A DNA stretch of 64,000 bases from Sphagnum compactum (Eukaryota; Bryophyta; Sphagnopsida; Sphagnales). The notes under the pieces are model-generated. The model was not told the DNA's origin, did not search any database, and worked only from the letters and a program-made list of their open reading frames with translations. Made by a program: the position numbers and the translations under genes. Location: assembly GCA_965153455.1 (NCBI GenBank), contig OZ234495.1, positions 16,674,875 to 16,738,874 of the forward strand. The letters run 5' to 3'. The first letter of the stretch is position 1, and each line of letters starts with the position of its first letter. Shown here piece by piece: positions 56,101 through 64,000 of the stretch.

Positions 56101-58156
56101 ACCAAGTCCAGCACCCAACTTAAAGAATTTGGAAAATTTTATTAGTGTATGCATATCCATGAATATCCCTCCTACAAAAAGGAGAGATTAGTACATCTTC
56201 TCCTCAAGAATTTTTTGAAGAGAAATTATGCCTACTTATGGTACATTCACACTTGATGTTAAGTCAGCGTTAAATAAAAATCTAGGTGGCATCTTAGGTG
56301 GCACCCAATGTTAAATGGGTGATAGCTTTATGTTAAGTGAATGATAGCTTAACATAAAATGTTCATGATAAGTAGGTGTAAGTCCTAACATGACTAGCAT
56401 GGTGTTAGGGGACTCAACACTAGAGTCACTAACACCAAGTGTGAATGCACCTTCATAGGTGTAATCTATCCCTCACACTCTTAAGGAGTAGGTTTAAGAA
56501 CACTCCCCTTGTATGCCTTGTAATCTAAACATGTTTATGTGTAAAGTAAAGCCCAAGTTTGTGGGCTTTACAAGAATAAGGGCCCATGCAAAGACAAGTT
56601 GAATGTGAGCTCAATTTTGGTGTAAAGAGTTGGGTGTGTTTTTACTTTATATATTTTTCCCATGATACCCATTAGATAACCATTGGGTATCTATGAGGAA
56701 TTGTATTTAAAAAGAAGGTGAGTGTTTTAAAAGAATAAGATATTCACGGGTGGGTGGGCATTATGTTTTTTTGAAGCATGGAGGAAGGATTATGGGTTGC
56801 AATGTGCCCTTCAATTACATTTTCAAAATCTACCCATGTCTTTGCCAGTAGGATAATGTTTATTTCATGCTTTATGATGGGTAAAGCTCATGGGTGGCAT
56901 ACATTCCCAAAATGAGGTTCACTTGGCTACCGCCTTGCGACTAGGCTCCTTATTTTGGGAACTTATGGCCCCACAAGCAAGGTCTTACCTTACACATAAT
57001 AGACAAGGACATGGCCATTTCACAACATTAATGCTTCGAGTGGGAGATTCAATGATTTTTTTATCATGTTCAACAAACACATTGTAGTTATTAGGATCAT
57101 CATTGGAATATAACATGGTCATGAAAATAACATAATCTACCACCATATACCTTAAGTGATTTAAATTTCACCTTTAGCAAGCATGATTGAAACACAATAA
57201 AGTTTCACACAAATGTGATTTGTGCAGCAAAACTACCTATAAAGGAAAAACAAGTAGGAGCCAAGTAGTCTATCTATGAAGCAAGATAATTTGTTTTGTT
57301 TTGTTTTGTTTGTCACGTTGAGATTTCCCAAACCACAACACTTCATGCCGCACTCTTGGTATCTTTGGAGACTTATGATGAGTAGGAGTGCATCAACTTG
57401 GCTTGAGAATGTTTGGAGCTATAATGTGGAAGCTATTGATTATTGAATCAATTAATTTTATTTTTATTTTAACATATACTGGAGTTTGGGGTGTTCTTGG
57501 CATTGTTGAAAAGCCATTGGTGAGTTAGATTTAATAGAATTTATTTCACAATTCTCAAAGTTAAAGTGTGAAAGATATTGATTTTTGAATGGATTTTGTT
57601 GTTGGAAATTCAAACGAATTGCAAAAATTAGGTTTGGAAGGAAAAATCAGCTGAGCCCTCAATGTCTTCACATTGCCAAATTTTACAATTTTCAATTTTA
57701 AAATTGTGAAAAATGAGAATGTATGTGTTCACACATGGGGCAACAACACAAGTTATGCTAATGAAAATGATAAGAACAAAAACATGTTTAATCTTTTGGA
57801 GCAAATTGAAAAGCATGAAACAAACTTGCTAGCAAAACATCAAAATTTGACAATGTTATACTACAATTAATGAGCTTTGAAAATTGACGTCCACCCACAT
57901 GGGTGGATGTTGTTGTAAATCATGTGTGTTGTACATCACCAACACATCCCACACATACACAAAACCCTCCACTAGTTTCTAAAATGCCATGTTTAGATCA
58001 TTGTCAACCTCCAAAGCATTCAAACTTGTAGTAACAACAACATGAACATTTTCCTTCTCACAATGGTGTTGGTTCAAATTGATTGGCAAATTCAACTCCA
58101 TTATAAGATGCTCAACAATACAAAGAGAGGATGAGGAATCAACCACTTAAAAAAAA

Positions 58157-58193
<37 letters not shown>

Positions 58194-61100
58194 TTACTAA
58201 AAGCAAACATAAATAGCATACAAAAAATGACAAAGAAGAATTGAAAAGACACAAAACAATGAAACAATTAAAGAGTATGAACAACAAATAACAAAAACCT
58301 TAAAAATAGGATACAAAACACAAATTTAAAAACATAAACATAGAAATATTTTTTAAGAACCTTAATCAGAGTGTACCTTAAGCTTCTTCATGATTTGTTG
58401 TTCTTTTAAATAGGCCTCCTCAAATGTTAAAACACGATCACCTTTCACTTCACTAAAAATTATGCAACGCATGGTTCAATTTTGAACATGTTCATTAAAA
58501 TGATCATACCTATGAAAAATAAAAACCATTTAGAAATGAAAATTTGATTAAAAATTAAAATAATAACAAAAGGAAAGTAAAAAAAATACCTACTTGACAC
58601 AAGACCTTGCTTCACAATGGCAAAAAATTTTAATTCCATATTCAATAGGACCAAGCGTAATCATTTTGGTGATAACAATTCCATTACCAATTTTATTGGT
58701 GATATTTTTGCTTTTGAACTCCAACATATCCTCAATCAAACACTTGTTCAATAAACATAAAATATTTTTCCCAATAGGAATTTGTCCAAACCAAACATTA
58801 TCTTTCAAGGTATTCAATTTCACGTTTGATGTCAAAAACGAAGGGTGAAGAAATGAATCAAGAAATATAAGCCGCCAATGAGACATTAAAGTTTAAACAT
58901 GTCAACATCACAACATAACAATTAATTGTTGGTCAATGTGTTTTATGGCACAATGATTGATGTCAGATTTCTGATTTTTTTAAAGGACTTACTAGTACTT
59001 ACAATAAACATTCAGAAACATAATGTTTGTCAAAAAACCTCGTCAATATAAAAAGAAAAGAAAAAACAAGATAGAGTAAGAATACTTTAAATGCATTTTG
59101 AATTCATTTGTATGAAATGAAAAATCATTGACATTGACATTTCATAGCTTTGACCACCACAAATGACAATCCCTATGCAAAAATAGTAAAAACCAAGGTT
59201 GATCCCATGAAGGGAGGTTAATTGACATTTATTTTGCTTGAACATATCCCTTTATGTAGTTAAAGATAGAACATCTAATTTCCTTGTATCCATTTTGAGA
59301 CCAATGATATTGGACTTTTTTATAGCTTAGTTAACAACAAGCTTCACTTGCTTGAATACTACATTGGTCTTAATTATAAACTTCACATTTGACCAATTGG
59401 TCTTAACAAAATTAAAGGCTTCTCAAAATCAAATCAATTTATCGAGAACTCAAAAAATCATTGTAATGCTACAACAAAAATACAATATGAATACAATGAA
59501 AGAAAAACAGATATTAAAAAAAAAACATTTGATAAACTTATGGAGATTAACAATTTATTTTGTAGGAGAATAAAGATCACCATTCTTCTTGGTGACTTGT
59601 AACATGAATTCGAAAAACACATCTACCAACACTACAACAAAAGTTGTCCATGTATGCCAAGTGATTTCACTAGATTTTGAGTGAATTCATTGGTTTAGTG
59701 AACAAAGACTAATGAACTGCACTCACATTTTGTAGTAGTGCAAATACTTTGGATCAATTTCACTTCAATCACCAATGGACAACCAAGTGCCAACTTTTTT
59801 TGCACCAAGAGTTAAAGACATTGACATCCCAAATATTTGAATGACAACTTTGCCTGCAACCCGTAATCTTGTTGTTTTTAACCTCATTTGATCTGGGGTT
59901 TCAAAAATGAACATTTAAAACCTTTTCATCCACATCAACTTCCAAATTTCAAGCATCTTCAATTTCCTTACTAACATGCATCCATGAAGTTTTCACCAAT
60001 TAAAGAATTAACCAAAAGCTCAATAAGTGGAAGGTCATAAACAAATACAAATTCATTAACTTCCAGAAACATTTCATGTTCCTTTTCACCAAAACATCCT
60101 CAATAACATCATCATTGAATGTAAAATAATTTGTCAACAACAAAGCCATAGTAATCAACAATGTAATCTGAAAAAGGGACAAGTATATATATATAGAAAA
60201 CATAATCAACACACTTGAAAAGACCATAAACATCATAACATCAATTGAAACAATTTAAAAAGCCCCCACAAAGTAAGTAGAAGAAAAATGTTTTTCAAAA
60301 TTAAATGCATCATTCCAAAATAAAGACAAAACACAATTCAAGGACTCATAACAAGCTTATTGAAATAACCCTTCACAATTAAAATCAATGTTGATTTAAT
60401 ATATTATTATTGCATAAATGAGTTTTTAAAAAGATACATAACCTCCCAAAAAACCTATAAGATATTGTGAAACATAAACATTAAAAAAAAATCACAAAAA
60501 TTACAATAGAACAACAATAAACAATTTGAAGTTTAAATTTTTTTGCAAAGATTCTATTTTAAATGCAAATACAAAAATATAATTATAAATAAGGCCAAGT
60601 CTGAACAAGAAGAAACACATCACAAATGCACCCAAATCACTTTGGAAACAAAAAAAACTTTGTGCAAAACACATCACAATTACACATTGACAAAAAACCT
60701 AGAAACAAATGAAATGTTATGAAACAACATGTTATGAATTTTTTTAACATGAATTCCTTTATGTCATGAAATGTTATGAAAGAATCTTTCCATCTTTCAT
60801 TGTTTTTTGGATCAAAGCAGTTGCTTATTTATTTTCAATTTACGAAAATCGAAAAAAAATTATACCATATAATCAGGGATTTTTCAAGGCAAAAATTTTC
60901 AACTTGGTGAATTTTTTTAGAAAATGAAAAAAAAAAATTGTGATTTTTAAAGAAATTTTTTTCATTTATTTAATAAAAAAATCAACCACATCTAGACCTA
61001 GGCACTTCCGAGGTTGCCATTTGTAAGACTTTTGTAAAAATGCTACAGCCCACCGAGGATAATCAAGTCATTTAATGCTAATCAATGTTGGGCATCCTCG

Positions 61101-61380
61101 CCAATGGACCTACTTGAGGAATTTGGAAAAAAATAAAGCCATGCATATAATATGATTAATTTTTTTATGCAGTGGTAAATATTGTTATACTTTTATTTTT
61201 ATTTTTAAAAAATCTTGACCTTTAATACAAAGCTTTTTCTTGGGTTGCATGCATTTTGTTAATGCCTTAATTTGGTTCATAAATTGTTTGCAACTTTTTT
61301 AATTACCTAGTGAAAATTTCAGATTTTTCTTTCTAAACCTTATTATTCAGTTGGTACATCTTTAATCTTTCCCTTATTCA
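56100..61380. other. Intergenic DNA, no gene recognised
   Basis: Over 5 kb of A+T-rich sequence. It holds a 98-codon minus-strand frame (58886-58590) with overlapping antisense frames, but no family match is apparent. Older transposon material is likely, but not shown by any motif. Confidence 0.5.
58161..58192. repeat. (TA)16 microsatellite
   Basis: A pure TA run of 32 nt in intergenic DNA. Confidence 0.95.
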
Positions 61381-61389
61381 AAGGATGGG

Positions 61390-61860
61390 TAGTTTTTTTT
61401 GGATTTCATCCATGTTGTTTGACTTCATCTAGATGGGAACATATTCCATTAATCTATGTGGAAAGTTTCATATATGTTAATTTTATCCAAGTTGGGTCAT
61501 TTTCATCCAAGTGTCCCATCTAGTGCATGTGAAACAAATTCCATCCTTGTTTTTAGATCAGTTGATAAAGACATGGTTTAGTTTCATCAACAATGTGGTT
61601 CAATCTCACCCACATTCTCCTCCTTCATCCATATAGTCGAAGTTTGTCAAATGATTAATTTTCATCCACATGATGAACTTCATCCACGTTGTCACATCAA
61701 CATGGTGAGTTTCATATCACTTGGTTCCATTCACTTTTTGTATTTGATATCATCAATTTCAATCATATGATCAAGTTTGTCAAATGTTTAATTTTCATGA
61801 ATGTGGTGATGAACTTCATCCAAAATTGTCAAAATCTGTCCATATCAAATACCATCCATC
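61390..61860 (+). repeat. Degenerate TTCATCCA short-unit repeat
   Basis: The word TTCATCCA or TTTCATC(C/A)A recurs more than ten times over about 450 bp, with phrases such as AACTTCATCCACGTTGTCAC and GTTTGTCAAATGATTAATTT repeated. It looks like an old tandem array with a unit of about 30 bp. No coding content. Confidence 0.55.
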
Positions 61861-61884
61861 CCTTCCCCCCGTCCCACCCACCCT

Positions 61885-62055
61885 GCCCCAAAAAAAAAAA
61901 AAAAAAACATTGGAAAATGCTGCATACTAGATATTGTACATACCATGTATTGTACATACATACTAGTAGCATGAATGTACAGCAGGTGAAAAGCAGTTGC
62001 AAAATGTTGTAGCTGCAAAACACTTTGTAATAGAAACAAAGTGCAATACTATTGT
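61885..62055. other. 3' flank of the TRM-like gene with an A run
   Basis: A run of about 18 A lies at 61889-61906, and TACATACCATG/TGTACATACATACTAG direct repeats follow. It probably contains the 3' UTR of the minus-strand gene. Confidence 0.5.
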
Positions 62056-62057
62056 TG

Positions 62058-64000
62058 CTATTGCTCAACATCAACTCTTATTGCTGTTGTTGTGGGTGTT
62101 GTTGGTGTTGTCATCAATGTTTTTGTTGACATTGTTGTTGTTGTCGTTGTCGTTGGTGTTGATGATGTTGTGGATGTTGTTGGTCTTCGACTCCAAAGAA
62201 ACTCTGCAACAACTTCTTTAACCAACTCCTTAAAAATTCGACGCTCAAGTTCAAGTCCAACTTCCATGACATCAACAGTGAATTCGGACCAGCTTTGTTG
62301 TAGCTTTGCTCCAATGTCTTTGCGCACAACCGTCTGAACTGTGTGGTGAACATCATCATCGAATTGTGCACATGGAATCCGTCGTAACTCGTCCCACACT
62401 TCTTTCACAAAGCTCCGCACCATTGCTGGTTCTTGGACCGAAACCACCAGCTGCTGCTGCTGCTGCTGCTGCTGCTCCTGATGTTGATGCTGTTGAGCAA
62501 AGATGGTTGTCCATGGTACATCCTGGTTCAAGAACAGCGGGAGTTTCCTTGACGTGATTTCATTGAAAGCATCCAAAAGCAAGCGTCTGTCAAGAATCTC
62601 TTTCTTCTTCTTCTTCTTTCTCTTTTTTTCTTTGCTCGAATGTTCCTCCTCGTGTTTACAACATCCTTGTTGGTTGTTGCTCATGTTGTGCTCTTGCTTT
62701 CTTCTTTGCCATTGCTGCTCTAAGCGAATAAGCATTGCAGGATCGATACTAATTGTAGTATTACTAGTATCAGGTGTAGTGTACACCAAGGGGACAATGA
62801 CAACGGGGTGCTGCTGCTGCGTTGATATTTCTGGTAAAAAAACCTCCTTTGTGATGAGCTGATCTGGTACGACTACAAGTGAGTCATGGACAAATTGCCA
62901 ATCATCTTCTTTGTTCTTCAGTGACATTCCTATAATACTTCTGCTTGTCGTCGAGGCTGAGCTAGTCGTGTTCTTACTGTCAAATGGGAGCACCTCAATG
63001 TTGTCATTGTCATCCTCCACATCTTTAGAGGTCTTGACTGGTCTAAGGAGGAGCTGTTGTTGTTGTTGCCGCCGCTGCTGTTGACTGGAATCAATCTCGA
63101 AACACAACTTCTTCCTCACTGTTACTGGGGCAGCAGCAGCCGTTGCAGCAAGCTCTTCTTCTACGTCAACATTATCGACCAAACTTGTTAATTTTTTGTT
63201 GTTTCTCTCCAATGCATCATCTGACAAAACTGTAAGAAAACAACACCAGACATGTACAGGTCATCACAAATTTGTCGCTGAAACCCACCATTTGTTCCTG
63301 AAATTCACTGTTTGTTTTAGTGCAAGATCGGATAACTGACACACTCGTTTCCAATGATTCTTGTATGGAGAATTGAAGGTTGCAAGAAATTGTATGTATG
63401 TTTTGAGATGCGTACCTTCAAGGTTGATACCAGGCGTGGTGCAACTTTGTGGACTAGGTATTAGTTCCTCATCCTCAAAGGCCGTGTTGTTAAGCACAGA
63501 AACAGGGCTTGGTTGCTCCATTGTTGCACCGACTGTAGGCAGGTTCTCACTCAACTCAAATTTTTTGATCAGAAAATTGGGTGGTTTTTTTTGCAACCTG
63601 AAGTCCCCTTCCTCATCAACGGTTGCTGGCTTGTCTTTCACCACTTCTGCACTTGCCATCTGCCAACAGTTTTTGTGTCAACTTCTAGCTCCAACAGTAG
63701 TTAGATGGCTTAGGGTTTTTGAAAAATGCAAGAGATTCCTGCAAAACTCACTAAAAAAATAGATCGAAGGTTTTGGTACTAGAGTCCAAATTCAGGGGGA
63801 AATCAAAATCTCACCTCCGATTCTCGAGATTTGTGGGATGATCTCATGTTGCTTGACACACTGAGAACAACGTTCTCTGGATTCAGGGAGCAATCTCCAG
63901 TGTGATCCAAAGCTTCACCTTCAATGATTCGCACTGTCACAGTTGCTGCTGCATTCGCTGATTCCTGAACCCATGATTGACATGTCGCATCCATCCCAGT
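62058..64000 (-). CDS. TRM/LONGIFOLIA-like DUF4378 protein (3' part; runs off the window)
   Basis: Three exons are visible in minus order: 64000-63815 (open at the window edge), 63659-63416 and 63229-62058. They give 533 residues. The introns are 155 and 186 nt, with GTGAGA and GTACGC donors. The middle exon carries EQPSPVSVLNN, a motif typical of TON1-recruiting-motif (TRM) and LONGIFOLIA proteins. The last exon ends with a DUF4378 domain at its residues about 211-345: ILDRRLLLDAFNEITSRKL, SFVKEVWDELRR, VRKDIGAKLQQSWSEFTVDV and ELERRIFKELVKEVV. TRM proteins bring TON1/PP2A complexes to cortical microtubules and affect cell shape and division-plane setting. Poly-Gln runs (near exon residues 53-58 and 252-259) and a poly-Lys run (about 201-209) interrupt the protein. 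The domain is followed by a Thr-rich tail of about 43 residues. The last exon's alternative acceptor 9 nt downstream is also in phase. The N-terminal TON1-binding motif is outside the window. Confidence 0.85.
62080..62190 (-). repeat. GTT/GTC trinucleotide repeat coding for the Thr-rich tail
   Basis: On the plus strand GTTGTTGTTG/TCGTTGTCGTTG runs cover the codons after the DUF4378 domain. On the coding strand these are ACA/ACG/ACC codons, giving the poly-Thr stretches. The tail is thus of microsatellite origin. Confidence 0.8.

Noticed and set aside
58590-58886. 98-codon minus-strand frame with overlapping antisense frames
   Set aside because: No start-codon context, no recognisable motif, and both strands are open over the same span, which suggests chance.

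Overview
The window looks like nuclear DNA of a land plant. It is strongly A+T rich and holds only about six protein-coding genes in 64 kb. The genes have GT-AG introns of roughly 140-560 nt. Several families are typical of plants: a three-finger LSD1/LOL protein, a DUF946/Vps62-like protein, a DUF4378 (TRM/LONGIFOLIA) protein and a plastid CBBY phosphatase. Decayed retrotransposons, small inverted-repeat elements, minisatellites and plant telomere-type AAACCCTAA boxes fill the rest. The low gene density suits a large, transposon-rich genome (fern, lycophyte or gymnosperm are all possible), but nothing in the sequence fixes the species.

Layout. 1-23.6 kb is gene-poor: a 5'-truncated LINE on the minus strand (about 2.55-6.0 kb), the first copy of a small inverted-repeat element (6.1-6.4 kb), a 1-kb AT-rich repeat field (7.4-8.4 kb), a hairpin (16.0 kb), short tandem arrays, and a four-unit tandem array (22.7-23.57 kb) ending just before the first gene. 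At 24.3-24.9 kb (+) is the LSD1-like zinc-finger gene. At 30.4-34.06 kb lies a degenerate Ty1/copia element (-) with two recognisable LTRs. At 36.2-38.0 kb (-) is a five-exon Sec14/CRAL-TRIO lipid-transfer gene. From 39 to 44 kb there are three more copies of the inverted-repeat element, GGGAAC-rich minisatellites and an orphan exon-like stretch. At 45.2-46.2 kb (+) is an intronless CBBY gene, convergent with a four-exon HhH-GPD-like gene at 47.2-48.8 kb (-). A 200-bp tandem array lies at 51.0-51.85 kb. The DUF946 gene (-) occupies 53.35-55.86 kb, probably starting with a four-codon exon. A TRM/DUF4378 gene (-) runs off the right end.

The genes do not form a pathway or cluster. They are unrelated housekeeping or regulatory genes: plastid carbon metabolism, membrane lipid traffic, possible DNA repair, stress or cell-death control and cytoskeletal organisation. 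No convincing new multi-gene system is visible. The items most worth a second look are the four-copy inverted-repeat element family, the probable 12-nt first coding exon of the DUF946 gene, the little-studied HhH-GPD-fold protein, the intronless CBBY gene, the microsatellite-encoded Thr-rich tail on the TRM protein, and the orphan exon at 43.66 kb. Splice sites were placed by reading GT/AG signals, phase and family resemblance by eye. No alignments were run.
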